A stretch of 64,000 nucleotides of DNA from Sipunculus nudus. Its lineage: Eukaryota; Annelida; Sipuncula; Golfingiida; Sipunculidae. Position numbers and translations under genes: made by a program. The stretch is taken from the NCBI GenBank assembly GCA_026874595.1, contig CM049316.1, forward strand, positions 59,529,676-59,593,675, given 5' to 3'. Below are positions 46,835 to 58,900 of this stretch, one piece after another. Under the pieces are notes generated by a model that was not told the DNA's origin, did not search any database, and saw only the letters and a program-made list of their open reading frames with translations. The first letter of the stretch is position 1. Every line of letters starts with the position of its first letter.

Positions 46835-46905
46835 ATGGTTGAACAGAGCGGAGCCGGTAGGCGGATAGATTTAGAAATAAAGGATGGAGTGGCCCTCCTC
46901 ACAAT
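46835..46905 (+). pseudogene. ECI-like first exon on plus strand, truncated (block A)
   Basis: The + frame reads MVEQSGAGRRIDLEIKDGVA then LLTI, parallel to MEITDGVAVLTMDR of gene A exon 1 but with a different N-terminus. Homology stops at about 46905, where the sequence becomes a copy of the 31.99-kb segment. No downstream exon is visible on this strand. It is the start of a divergently transcribed family member cut off by rearrangement. Confidence 0.7.
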
Positions 46906-47860
46906 TATCTCAACAACTGGGCTAAGAATTGATGTGAAAGTTTCCATGACGATTGGTTCCTTTAAGAATGTTTGCAATTGAATTTGAAATGTCGTTAAAA
47001 ATCATGTGGAATATTGCCGCATAAATTTATTGAAACCAACGTTAGGTTTCATACACTTTAGCAAAATTTTGGTGAGTTGAGTGGAGACTTTTGAGCTATA
47101 TACCTGTGCAGGTTTACCTTGTTATGCATTCGCCAGTTGCGGCAAAAAAATCGTTATAAACTTGCATATCAATAAAAAATGTTAATTTGTAGTTAGACTC
47201 TAATACTGAGAAAAACAATTAGCGTTATGGTCTAAATTTTAAAAGCAGTATTATTCTCGATGTAGAAACCAACATTTTTTTTCCAAGGGCTATTTTCACA
47301 AAGAGACCATTTGCAAATGATGCATGCACAGTACTCACAGATATGTAAAAGAGCTTAAGGGTATATTTCACTAATTCTTTAATCATATGGGAATGTTTTG
47401 AAATTAAAAAAAAAGAACTGAGTTTCAAAACTCTGAAGATATCAGGGTTTGCAAATAATAATTGGAAAATCGTGTACAGTGAGATTTCGCCTGATGAGCA
47501 CCTCGCTATCACGACTACCAACGACAACACGATCACTTTTTTGTCCCTAACTTATCTAATGTCAATCATAATAAAAACGTCCCGCTAACCCAACCACCTC
47601 GCTAACAAAACCACTTTGGCTTCTCCCGCAGGTGGTCGTGGTAGTGAAATTTCACTGTACTGTTTATAATTAACGTGAACATTATATATTACGATTAATA
47701 ACATGCAAATGTTACATTTATACCTGAAACGTAAATGAGGATTTAGATAAAAAAATGGTGAATTTCGAGAATAAGTGCTTACATAGGAAACAATATGTTT
47801 CACACCATGCATAATCAATAAAAGTTTTCATAATTTTTAGTCTCCACTGAATATTTGAAA
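46905..47860. repeat. Duplicate of 31990-32305 plus 34506-34860
   Basis: 46.91-47.197 kb matches 31.99-32.305 kb and 47.49-47.86 kb matches 34.51-34.86 kb. Between them lies unrelated sequence of ~290 bp instead of the 2.2-kb insertion. No gene. Confidence 0.8.
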
Positions 47861-47884
47861 ACAGTTCAAATGTGATAACAAGCC

Positions 47885-48835
47885 TATTTTTTCGACGTGG
47901 GGAGTATTATGGTATACCCACCGTCCGTCCGTTAACGTTAACCTTTAGTGTCTCCGCGATAATTTAACGGTGATTTGATGGATTTTTCGCGAAACTCACC
48001 ATACGCACTGACCATCAAATTATCTCTCCCGAGTTTAAATATGGGCAACGTCCACGCATATTAAATAAGGCCACGGGTCACTCGGCTACTTTGTGGTGTC
48101 GCCGCGATAACTTACGAAGAATATGAAGGATTTTGATAAACCTCATCAGAAATGTTGATCAATAAAATATCTCGTAGAAGTTCGATTTCCAGCGAAATCC
48201 ATGCATATTTTGTGAGGTCAGAGGTCACTGCACTTTGTAGGTACCTTGGTGACTTACAAAAATCCTATGATTTTACATGGACCTCATTATACATATGGTC
48301 GTGAGGTTTGTCATAGACTGTTTGTAAAAATCATGTTTAATATTAAAAAGAACAGTCCATTATTTTTATGTACAAAAACATTTGAGAGACATGTGCAAGT
48401 TCTAAAAGTCCTTGTGATATAAACACATTATAGCAAGCGCAGTACTGGTTGTCTATCATGTAACGATTCTTTATGGTACCTCTCAGTAGATAAAGTGTAG
48501 ATTGGCATTGCATGGATTACAAAACGATTCTCAATAACATAACGTATGTAGAGTCAATGTTATGGCTAGGTTTATTGAAAATCTGCCGTTCAAATAAAAA
48601 CGTTGTTGTTACCATGTGTATGATTCTCATCGAATTCCTACCTCCCTTTCAGATTACATGACTGCTTTGCATGTATATACATAATCCTTCGCCATTGATA
48701 ACCCAAATATGAATTATCTATTCATTATATAGAAAACGACCAATTATCGGTATAACTGATCAGACAGTAGAAAATTGCATCCCATAACCCGGTTTAACTA
48801 TAGTATTGTCATAATCTGGCCTTATTTTCGAGGTC
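47885..48835. other. Dispersed degenerate repeat and unassigned sequence
   Basis: 47.89-48.26 kb contains reiterated phrases of the type TCCGCGATAA and GGATTTTGATAAACCTCAT, resembling a dispersed element with internal ~110-bp reiteration. From 48.3 to 48.83 kb nothing is recognised. Confidence 0.4.
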
Positions 48836-51460
48836 CTTCATCTTTCTCTTTATAGAAGCCTTTTCCTGCTGATAGGTGCGGACAGTGCTTTTATAAAAGC
48901 ACAGCTTCATGTTTCTCAAGCTGTCTCGCTTTATATCCCCGAGCTGAGCTGTCAGCCTTTATTCAGGTTTATTGCTCGTGACAACAGCACCCCCTGGCTG
49001 TAGACATCTTTGATTATACGAGCGTCCTTTGCCTCTGGTCCGGTAAGGCGAACGCCGAGGACCACCATATCAATCAGAGTAGACTATAGATATATGCTAG
49101 ACTTCGGTACATTATTTCTGTGGAGATATAAAATTTTCTTTCAGAATACAAAACAGAGTTTGTTATGTCCGAATTTGAAAAACTAAACGGAGAAGTAGAG
49201 ACTATTCGCTAATAAACCTTGGTTACGGGATCTGACCCAAGATACTAAAGGGCATTGCTTTCAGGGATACGTGACATTAGAGCTAATTTGTCTCTGTCCT
49301 TCCTGGCCTGACTTACGCATGAGCTTCTGATCCCAGCTGAATAACTACATATATATATATATAATCAAATCATTACAAGTTCATTTATAGTGAAAGCTGG
49401 GAAGTATACCCTTTCTGAAGAGTAAAATATATTCTGTTTTAAGCTAGTACCAATACTCTAGTAGAATACTTATGTTAGCAATGTTAGCATTGTTCATACA
49501 CCCGGTTGTTTGAATCACGTGAATCTGCATACCTTTACATTTTGGATGATAGTCTGACTTAAACAAATATATTTCTTTTCCTGGTCATTTTTTTTGTTTG
49601 GAAATTGTATTTGCCTGGTTTGCACTTGGTCAAATTTAATTTTACTTGTACTCCCGTAGTCTTTCATCAAGTATGGTAAAATATGTATATTTCTCACTGA
49701 AGCATTTTCAGTCATACTTCAGTTTGACATCTACAAAAAAGTGTATTGGTATGGTACTTATACTTAATGTTCATGGAATTATACTCAAGTAACGATCTTG
49801 GTACACAGAGGCTATAACTTTTGTATTTTGATAGATACCTGCACATGAAGTTTGAATAAAATGTATAATTCTTAAATTACTATACAAATAGTTTCAAGTT
49901 ACTTTTATACCTCATTATTTTAGCAAACATACTCGCAATATTCAAATCAAGAAAAACTTCATTAACAGAGAACCATCCCCGGTTCTGTCTCTTCAATTCT
50001 TGGTTATATGACATTGCAAGCATTACTCCTTCTGCCAAGTCGCAAAATATAATAAGCTTCTTTCCTGGGCCATGCATAATATTTTTTTTTAGATTATATT
50101 TAGAAGATTTTGCCTACAGGCATGTCTGAGAAAAGTAGACAGGCTGACAGACAAACAGACACTACTATATCAATACTTAGCCGTCATAACTCTCTATATT
50201 CAGTTGGTTTCCTCCTCTGTCCATGGTCATCACGGCCATCCCGTCTGTTATCTCGATGGTGACGCAGCTTCTCTCATCGCTCTAGGCCGCCATCTTTCTT
50301 TGGTGCACATGAGCAGTTAAAAAAATAGAAAAGAGGAGAAAAAAGTTAAGTATACTGTGGATAGGCATATGTCGCTATCATGTATCTATTCTGAAATTTA
50401 TAACTGGACATTGAAACACAGGTTTACAGGCATGAACAATGATGAACAGTTACCTATATACAAGGACTATTAGTGTAATAATTAATATTGTTATTTTTAT
50501 AGAACCCTAAATCTACAAACTAGATGTATCAGTGACAAACTTTGTTTTCGTGAACACCTCCCCGTAATAAGCGTTTGACTGTCGTTCCTAATGAAAAGGT
50601 TCCACATTTTGATTTGCGTACAATTGGCATTTTTTCCTTTTTTTTCAAAACTAAACCACATGAACAAGTTTGTATGCGAATCAAGTAATACCCCCCGGAC
50701 TATAAGATAAAGCTTTTGTTCTTATTAATATTGTTTATTAGTTGTTGTATATTGTTTGTCAATGCAACTGACCGACACTTTGATAAAGAACTCTGCATCT
50801 GTAAACAAAAGTTTATACATGACAATTAGCTTTGTTTTGAAATTGCCTACGTATGAGATGAAGTTGATATTCAGAACGAACGTGAAAGGATTCTCTTCCT
50901 CCCCAAACAACAAAATAGTTTATCTCTCCCGGACTGGAGAAATATGACATTAAAAAAAATCATCTACATATAGGATAATATTCCTACTGTGGCGCGTGTA
51001 GGAAGTACAGAGAAAGACTTATCGTGTATGGACGCGATAAATTGCACGAGATACTGTGGCGTACACTTGGGATAATTTTTGCAAGTGCACGTAATACCAG
51101 ATTTATCGTCTTCGCGCAAACATATAATCGCATGCGCTAACTATAATTTTCACGTGCGCAGGCGATAATTAGTCATGCAAGCACAAGACCTCATTTGAGA
51201 AAATATTCCATATTCCAGTCCCCTCTATGTCAGAGAGGTTATCGAACTTTTTATTCTTTAATGTGTTTTCTTTTTGTACGTGTGTTACGCGGATTGCTGC
51301 ATTTTAAAGCGGGTTTCTCTGGTTTGACCTATATTTAATCATATATAACTAAAATATATAAAACAACATGTCCACTTGCCTTCCGGCAAAACAAAACAAA
51401 TCTTTAGAGTTCGGGATAAGGGTTAGTTATTCCAGAGTGTACCTATATTGGAAAGAAAAA
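48830..51460. repeat. Large inverted repeat, left arm (paired with 58900-61440)
   Basis: Runs antiparallel to 58.9-61.44 kb for about 2.6 kb. Paired words include TACGTGTGTTACGCGGATTG (51.28 kb) with its reverse complement at 59.08 kb, and the ECI copy C exons with copy D. The arms are separated by about 7.4 kb. Confidence 0.85.
48836..50293 (-). pseudogene. ECI-like copy C: decayed exon 1, 3 and 4
   Basis: On the minus strand, exon 1 starts at ATG 50293 but has TAG at codon 4, later reading EITDGMAVMTMDRGG. No exon 2 is found. An exon 3-like block (about 49905-50045) reads EGVMLAMSYNQELKRQNRGW then FSVNEVFLDL, with the GHVFGGG loop destroyed. Exon 4 (about 48836-49115) reads RDSLRNMKLCFYKSTVRTYQ and ends ENKARL-stop, but has a 2-bp TA insertion after SSGI and a short insertion near its start. 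Copy D at 59.0-61.4 kb shares these lesions, so C and D descend from one already broken copy. Confidence 0.8.
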
Positions 51461-53170
51461 CTTTCCCTTTGGCTTATATATGCATGTCTTTTGTGAAACC
51501 TGAAAGATGTTTAGGATAAGGGTATAGGGATTTCAGGCAGGTCACTAATATTGTATTTTTACCGAGCTTAAGATGTGACATATACATAAACAGAGAGACC
51601 ACAGACATGGTGTTATAGACAGGTACTTAACGAGTAAATCACGATGATATTTGACGTCGCCACTAAATTCTTGTGACACAACTCCTTTGATCAGAAATGC
51701 TTGTTGTTTTGTCTTTAAGTTTTGAAAAAAGATGCCTGAGGACTTCTACAATATTTGGAAGTTTCTAGAACTGTATATTGCAGCGCAGCATATCAGAAAG
51801 TACGCCAGTGTATAGCCAGCCGGTGGACTCGTCCCTGTGGAAATCACTTAAGGGACGATCTTGGGCCAAGTCGCGTATGCCAGCCCCAATGTATAAAGGA
51901 CCAGTCAAAAATAAATATAATAAAGTTTAAAGAATAAATGATATATCCAAATCTGAACCATATATGATACACAGGGAACCAACAAATTTATTTTCACTGA
52001 AGTTGGGCCAACGATAAATTTAACAAAAATCTTTGGCATGTTCTGATTATTGTACACGGAGTAACAGCCAAATAAATCAACAAACTCATTGAATCAAAAA
52101 CTCCAAAACCCATAACTTAAATATGAAAAATTGATTGTCACATTTATTAAAATTCAATTTTCATAAAAATGGGAGGAATGAATAAAACACACATAAGAAA
52201 CACTCCGTCAGGTGTTAAGAACATATATCATACATCGGCTGCTTAGGTCAAACGGTCCCCTCTCCCCTTTGCCACTTCCCCTTTTATATACAACGTACAT
52301 TGTGATATTGTTTTATACGCAGCTGATACACTGATACATCCTTGCATGTAAAGTTTAAATTTTAATTATTGACTCGTTACGGCAGTACATGACTGAAAGG
52401 GACCAAAGGCAAATAAAATAACCTATTTAAACTTATCTGCCGTATTTACATTACCTAGTACTTGAATTTGAATTTGTATTTAATGACATATTATAGAGAT
52501 TAAGGGACATTTCCCATCATTCCATGGTGATTAATTAAATGTATGATAAATTAATATATATAAATGAATATATTGATATATATATAATGTATGCTGCACA
52601 CTCGGATTAAACGCACTTATTTTCAGACACTCCTTAATGCAACGATGAATATTTATTACGAAATCAAACTCCTCTCAGATATTAAGTGCAACCTTACACC
52701 GCACTTGCGCATTATATTTCCATAATTATTTCCAATGGAAATCCGACACAAGAAAATATACTGATCACGCCACATTGCCAACAACAGCTAAATAGTATTA
52801 TGTTAAGTAAGTAAATAACAATATGTAGAACAAAATGTTTAACGCGCCATTTTTATGCAAGAGCATGTACTTGTATATTCTGCCGATCTCCATAACAGTC
52901 GTGTTATAAAATAGGTATACTGTATCTTGTTCGCCTCCGCCTGGAGGGTATGCGATCATTCCAGTTCGTGAGTATGTGTGTTTTTGTGTGAATGTGTTTG
53001 TTCACAGCATAATTCATAACATGTAATCATGAACAGAATCTCATGAAATTATCAGGGCACTTCGGGAATGCGTTCTGGAAGAAAAAAATAGATTATGGTG
53101 TTGATCCAGCATCTTAGACGGATTCTGGAGCGTCAACAAGAAATATACAAAACTGTACGGTCATTTATGG
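51267..53170. repeat. Direct repeat R2, paired with 35267-37380
   Basis: Second copy of the repeat described at 35267. A third partial copy of its middle (51.52-52.1 kb) lies in the same orientation at 58.27-58.84 kb, and its left part is inverted at 58.9-59.1 kb. Confidence 0.85.
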
Positions 53171-53596
53171 CACGATTGTATACGACCTCTGGCGGAAGGT
53201 TGGGCTTGCGTCCGGGAGTGCCTCATTGTTATTGGTCAAATCTAATGGTTTAAGAATCTTGGCCCAGATTGACAGAATGCCATATGGCGTGATACACGAC
53301 AAATGCTCCATGTGCAAACAGTAGATAAATGAAATGAATCAGAGAAAGGAATGCAATGAGGTCGCTGAGTGCAAGAGAATGCAGCCTACTGAGGAAAGAC
53401 TATTTTCTTGACGCTGATGAGGAAATACCGAAAGTGACGTCATTAGATACGTGAAATCTGAACACAAGGTTGGATAGCCATCTGGTAAAAATTAATGTTA
53501 CAACTGTGCTAGTCACAAATGCAATGACTATGCGCTCACTCTAAATGTATAAAATTTTAGCTCTTGATAAAACATTTCAATTTTCGGGACTTGTAC

Positions 53597-53732
53597 CTCA
53601 TTATTTCAGCAATCATTCCCGAAATAGCCATATCAAGGTGAACCTGGTTAAGGGAGAACCATCCCCGGTCCTGTCTCATCAGCCGATGGTCATGTGACAT
53701 TGCAAGGATTACACCACCGCCAAACACGTGAC
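53597..53732 (-). CDS. ECI gene B exon 3 (open, E137Q)
   Basis: Acceptor TTTTTCTTGCAG, donor ATGAG|GTACAAG, 136 nt, same phases as gene A exon 3. The frame is open, unlike that of gene A. The substitution NEV to NQV would be expected to impair isomerase chemistry in this family (inference from the family's usual catalytic Glu). Confidence 0.65.
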
Positions 53733-54502
53733 CTGCAAGAAAAATATTATACTGTATCAACGAAAGCTACTTTATCAACCCCACCTCTCCTGCTATTTAA
53801 GTATCGCACATTTATCCTCGGGTATGTCATGCATGCACTATAAGAATTAACTATGTATTATCCTTTCTTGCGTATTTCATGTCGTTTCTGACTAATGTGG
53901 CATTTCTCGATTTATAGGCAATGTGAGAAAGACCTTTACTTAGGAAGTCCATAAACGGGCATGGCTCCGAGGCGTGGCTGCTGAGGAGTTACTCGATAAC
54001 GGTCGAGTGGCACCACCGTCAATAATAATAAAGATTTCCTGCTTGTAAGCAATCAGCATAGGTAAAGTTCCTTTTAAATTTAACGCTATTCCTTTACAAA
54101 AGTCATCAAAATTCGTTCATAACTTTTTGAATAATTTTGCCAACAAACGAACTAACCAACTACGACGAAAATATGAAGGAGTTATCATCAGCGACCCTAT
54201 TCGGCCATTCACATTTCAATTGGAATGGGCACGTCCGCTGAGCTGGGATAGCCTTCTCAAGCATGTTGACAAGTAGTAGGTTATACAGATGTGTCCGGAT
54301 AAAGTGCCGATAACTCCGATGTTACCTGATATTATCCCGATAGCATCCGGACACATCGGGACACATTGGTTATCGTTGTGACAATGCTACAGACCGCGGA
54401 CACCATTGGCCAGGAGTGAACCCTGTTTATAGGAGACCATATGTAACCCACAAACAGAAAAATTAAAAGAGGAAACACTTTACAAGCAAACTGACAACTC
54501 AC

Positions 54503-54677
54503 CATTAATAGCCGCAGTGGTGGGTACTGGGAAGGCCATCACCCTCATATAAAGATTTAAGTACAATTCGTTGTTTTTAAGTGCTGTCATGGAATCAGCA
54601 CATCCCCGCCATTTAACATACTATTGGAGTAAAACTTCCCAAGTCCTGTGGTCTCCAGAGCCTTCATGGAGGAGACT
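54503..54677 (-). pseudogene. ECI gene B exon 2 (frameshifted)
   Basis: Splice sites are kept (CATTCAG and AATG|GTGAGT), but the 175-nt length differs from the 179 nt of gene A through a +2 and other net-negative changes. The frame hits TGA within five codons. Confidence 0.75.
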
Positions 54678-56578
54678 CTGAATGCACAAGATAACATACT
54701 GAATAAAATTCTTTTATAAGTTCAGCGCAACCTCTTCTAGGGACAATTCACGTTATTCTCCTCATTATTTTTGTTCTTTTCATAACCTCCACAGAGTAGT
54801 ATTCTCTATAAAGTGGGCACTTTTCCCCAGTCCCCCGGGTGTCCGTCCATATTATAAAGGGTTCACTGTAATTAAGAATATAGGAGTATTCATTATTTAC
54901 TACAACCACACAATCTTTCTCAGCGCCATGTATATTTTTATTTTTTTTTTTTCATGTGTATGGATTATGCTACCTTTGTTCCATTTCTCTGCGGGCTCAT
55001 CGCACATTTCCGGCGTTCAGAATAGTTCGTGAGAGAATGATTTCGTTGATTTTGTAACAGGCTAGTTCCATCATATTTAAAGCGGCCTAACCGCCTATAA
55101 AGCATGTTGAATTAACACGGAAAATAGCGTATTATCTTTGGAATAAATGTGTTACCTGCCGTAGGCTTACTTCTGTACACGAGTGTTAAAAACAGTTGAC
55201 CGGGCTCGATCCCAGGCTTTAATATAAGCACGGCGTGTGGGATTCCATGCATCGCCCGGCCACAATCAGGAGATGTCCTGACTGTCTTGTCCTTAAAAGT
55301 AATTCATGTTCCCGCTGGTGTTATCATCTAATGTTACGGTGATACACGGGCTTACACTGTGCTGCCCGTGCCATTTCAGCTAAGGCACCGTTAAAATCCG
55401 TTGCCACAGGTTCTTCAGTGAGTTTACATTCGGCCCATGGACCGTAATATCTATTAGCAGAGATGTATTAGGGGACATGAAGGTCCATGTATGCCTAGTG
55501 GTGGACTAGTTTGGACTTCTCTTTGTTTAGGGTCTATCGCGCATGCGCGAATTCAGAGCTCCGGTGAGGCGGCCTGGTTTTTTTTAAAGAAATTAGTATT
55601 AACTAAATGAATCCGAATTCAGTTGCATTACTTTCAAGATGGTTTATTCATGGCAAATTTTCATTTCACCCAACGCGTGTTTAGATAAACAAAGTGTAAT
55701 GTCTGGAGCCCCGCAGCTACAAACATAAATTTAAACAGGAATATTGATCACACGACTGGTATGTAATTTAAGCTAGTTTTTTATGCGACAAGAGAGTATT
55801 TCCATTTTTATGAGATTACATCATGATCAGAAAATCTTCACACATAAACATTTATGTAAATGTGTAATTATTTATACAAGTGACCCATGGACCATGACAA
55901 TTAGCTGACATTGACATACAGGTAATGCATGTATTAATTATTGTTGTTATGATCGGGTAAAAAGTAATTATATAGGAACCATGAACAATGGGAAGAATGA
56001 CTTTCATTGTTCTGACTTTCAAGGCGCTTAAATAATGTTTTTTTTTCCCGATAGCTCGCAGAATATAATACATGGTCACTTATTTCATGTTCCCAACGAC
56101 ATTTACCTCCTTGAATGTCACGTTTAAAGATTCTAGGCCCAACAGATACAATTTGTGTCCATCTGACCCTTGGTGTTCCAATTCATGTTTTCTGCCAGTG
56201 GCTCGCAGAATAAGGATCACCAAGACATAATTTCGGGCTTTCTGAGATGCTTGAAAATTTAAGAAAGTTAATTTATTGCAAAGGTATTGAAATAGTATAT
56301 TGCACAACTGATACCACGGATTTTCAATAATACATGCGTCGGAAGACTATACGAGTCCATTAATCATTATATATCATTTCCTTTGTATCCCATTTTTGCC
56401 TCTGACGCAACGTGACAATGAGAAAATTTAATTTATGGCTCATTTAACAGCCGGTTGGTTTTTATAATCATGCTTATCGCAGTGACGCAGCAAGAATTAC
56501 AGTTGGGGGCAAAATACAACTATCAGTTGTTTATATTCTATCTGAAGTCCCTTAGAGTTTTGATTGAACGAATTTAAC

Positions 56579-56721
56579 ATTTCTGCCTGGTCCAGTGCGT
56601 CCATTATCTGTGTTAAACTTTCTATGTTCAGTAGGTTTTCTCCTCTATTTATGGTCACCACGGCCACCCCATCCGTTATCTCCATGGTGACGCCATCTCC
56701 CTCACCGCCCTGGACCGCCAT
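56579..56721 (-). CDS. ECI gene B exon 1 (open, weakened donor)
   Basis: Same length and phase as gene A exon 1 (143 nt), reading TMEITDGVAVVTINRGENLL. The donor has T instead of G at -1. Confidence 0.6.
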
Positions 56722-57429
56722 TTCTCCCGTCTATCTCCGTTACAGGTAACCAGGTAAATGAATGCTAAGTGTACTATGTACTGTGACTGTGACATGCGTG
56801 TGAATATATTACCGGGTTTTATTAGAGCCAGCTATTCACCTACCTTACTTATATATAAATTGTGATTTCTGTCTTACTGTGCGTTCATATTGATGAGCTG
56901 TAGCTATTTTCTGCCAAGAAACATCTTACAATGCATTTCTGCAAGATGTTTGACTTTGTTTTTTCAACCTGTTAGCAAACACGGAGCATGCCAAAGGTGC
57001 CAAACAGAAAAAAATAAACATGTAACTAAAACTGTTGGTTGCATGCGTGAAGAATTCGAAAGGCCACTTATAGAGGCAAAACAACATTTTCACACCTTTT
57101 GTTCGTCTGACCAAGGACTTTCTTATAAACCCCTTGGTTTGTCTTACTCCAGATGTCCTTGTTGAATGTGTCATGGTTACTTTTGAGGCCCACACATGCA
57201 TGGATATAAACAAAACGAACAGTATTTGCAACCTGGAATCGACGTGTTCTGGCCTATTTTATGAACTGTTCAATTGATTATATTTAGTTAATAGTCCTCA
57301 CACTTTGGAAAAGGCCCCTTGAAACGTTTTAAATATATGTGTGCTTTCTCGGTGAATAATCGCCCAGATGCGAGGGTTTACTCTCGAAATATATAAACAC
57401 GAAATTAATGAAAGAATGACATTATGAAT

Positions 57430-57436
57430 AGGCTTA

Positions 57437-57501
<65 letters not shown>

Positions 57502-57625
57502 GTGTGGGAGAAGTAATTGTCATATGTGACAAACTATTCAAATCAGAGAATTGTAAAGGTAAAAAAGTGACTATTTATCAACAACTTAATAAGCAATATC
57601 AATATATATATTTATAAGCAGCTGG

Positions 57626-57661
<36 letters not shown>

Positions 57662-57730
57662 GTATATATTTATATATGTATATATATATTTACAAATATA
57701 TATATGTATATATTTATATTTATACATGTA
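57430..57730. repeat. (TA)n tract and TA-rich compound repeat
   Basis: Pure (TA)n at 57430-57497, then a compound TATATA/TGTATA tract at about 57607-57730. Confidence 0.9.
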
Positions 57731-58256
57731 TATGTGTATGTATAAAATGTAATATTAAGACTTATTTTTAGTAAAAAAATAATTCTATTCTTCCTCTAAA
57801 CAAGGGAAAATTTATTCTTCCACATCAGAGAGATATTATAATTCTTTTTATTCTTGAAGCACGATTCTTTTTTTTCTTTCCAACAAAACAAAGAGTATTT
57901 ATAGCTAACATGAAAAAAATGTACCCTCCAGGCTTCTCAGCATCCACTCCTAAAGTGTGCAGAAATAAATGAAGGCGTGAGACAAGTAATTTTCAATTGA
58001 ATTGTATCAGTCAATTAAATATTTTTTTTGATAGGAAATATTTGAAAAGAAACCTTCTTAGGCCTTTAAATATAAAACTGAAACGTCAAATTATTATTGA
58101 CTTGGGGGAGAGGTCTATTTTAGTTATTAATGTTGCCGCCATATGACGACACATTGACAAAACCAGCAAGCACCACGCTCGTTGGATGAGGCTTATCACA
58201 TGACTCGGTATGGTGTAAATATTTGATCATATGACATATACAGTAAGGCAACAATC

Positions 58257-58272
58257 ATGGTTGAACGGAGGG
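58257..58272 (+). pseudogene. Divergent ECI-like first exon, cut after a few codons (block B)
   Basis: ATGGTTGAACGGAG matches the start of the plus-strand first exon at 46835, after which the sequence switches to repeat R (GGTTCAGGGATTTCAGG). Only about four codons remain. Confidence 0.65.
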
Positions 58273-58837
58273 TTCAGGGATTTCAGGCAGGTCACTTATA
58301 TTGCGTTTTTACCGAGTTTAAGATGTGACATACTTAAACAGAGAGACCACATACATGCACGGTGTTATAGACAGGTACTTAACGATTGGATCTCTATGAT
58401 ATTTGACGGTGCCACTAAATCGTTGTGACACAACTCCTCTGATCAGAAATGCTTTTTGTTTGGTCTTTAAGTTTTGGAAAAGATGCCTGAGGACATCTTC
58501 AATATTTGGAAAGTTTCTACAAATGTCTATTGCAGCGCAACATATCAGAACGTACGCCAGTCTATATCCAGCCGGTGGACTCGTCCCATGGAAAATAACT
58601 CCCGGGACGATCTCGGACTAAGTTTCAACGGATGAAAGACCAGTCGAAAATAAATAGAATTACGTATAAAGAATAAATGATTTACCCACATCTGAACAAT
58701 ACTTGATACACAGGGAACATACCAATCTAATTTCACTGAAGTTGGGCCAAATTTCGCAAAAAATCCTTGGCATGTTCTGAATAATATTATCGCAGTAACA
58801 GCCAAATAAATCATCAAACTCTTTGAAAAAAACTGAA

Positions 58838-58840
<3 letters not shown>
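58270..58840. repeat. Partial third copy of repeat R (direct)
   Basis: Colinear with 51.52-52.1 and 35.45-36.0 kb (shared TTTAAGATGTGACATAC, GATGCCTGAGGAC, CCGGTGGACTCGTCCC). It ends at the (TA)n tract 58843-58897. Confidence 0.85.

Positions 58841-58842
<2 letters not shown>

Positions 58843-58897
<55 letters not shown>
58843..58897. repeat. (TA)n at inversion junction
   Basis: On its left, repeat R runs in the direct orientation; on its right the sequence is inverted relative to 51.46-48.83 kb. About 25 bases just right of it (58907-58930) match the start of ECI exon 4. Confidence 0.85.

Positions 58898-58899
<2 letters not shown>

Positions 58900-58900
<1 letters not shown>

Larger units (their letters stand above)
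40280..46860. repeat. Duplicated ECI block A, paired with 53400-58265
   Basis: Colinear with 53.4-58.27 kb: shared words include GACGTCATAAGATACGTGAAATC-type flank at 40.3/53.44, exon 3 at 40.5/53.6, GCCGTGTGGC-poor intron at 42.8-43.3/53.85-54.45, exon 2, the 44.2-45.0/55.6-56.3 segment, exon 1 and the upstream 46.0-46.84/57.0-58.26 region. Block A alone has 40732-42820 (about 2.1 kb). Confidence 0.85.
53597..56721 (-). pseudogene. ECI-like gene B: exons 1-3 only, broken
   Basis: Exon 1 (56721-56579) is open (MAVQGGEGDGVTMEITDG) but its donor is AAAT|GTTAAA, with the -1 G of gene A lost. Exon 2 (54677-54503) has a 2-bp insertion near its start, which leads to a stop, and a 4-bp deletion in the SNGMD loop. 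Exon 3 (53732-53597) is intact and reads GHVFGGGVILAMSHDHRLMR then DRGWFSLNQVHLDM; Gln replaces the candidate catalytic Glu137 of gene A. No fourth exon follows: the interval matching 37.4-40.3 kb is missing and copy C comes next. It is not a functional gene. Confidence 0.8.
53400..58265. repeat. Duplicated ECI block B, paired with 40280-46860
   Basis: Partner of block A in the same orientation, about 1.7 kb shorter. It ends abruptly at 58.27 kb, five codons into the divergent first exon, where it joins a copy of repeat R. Confidence 0.85.
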
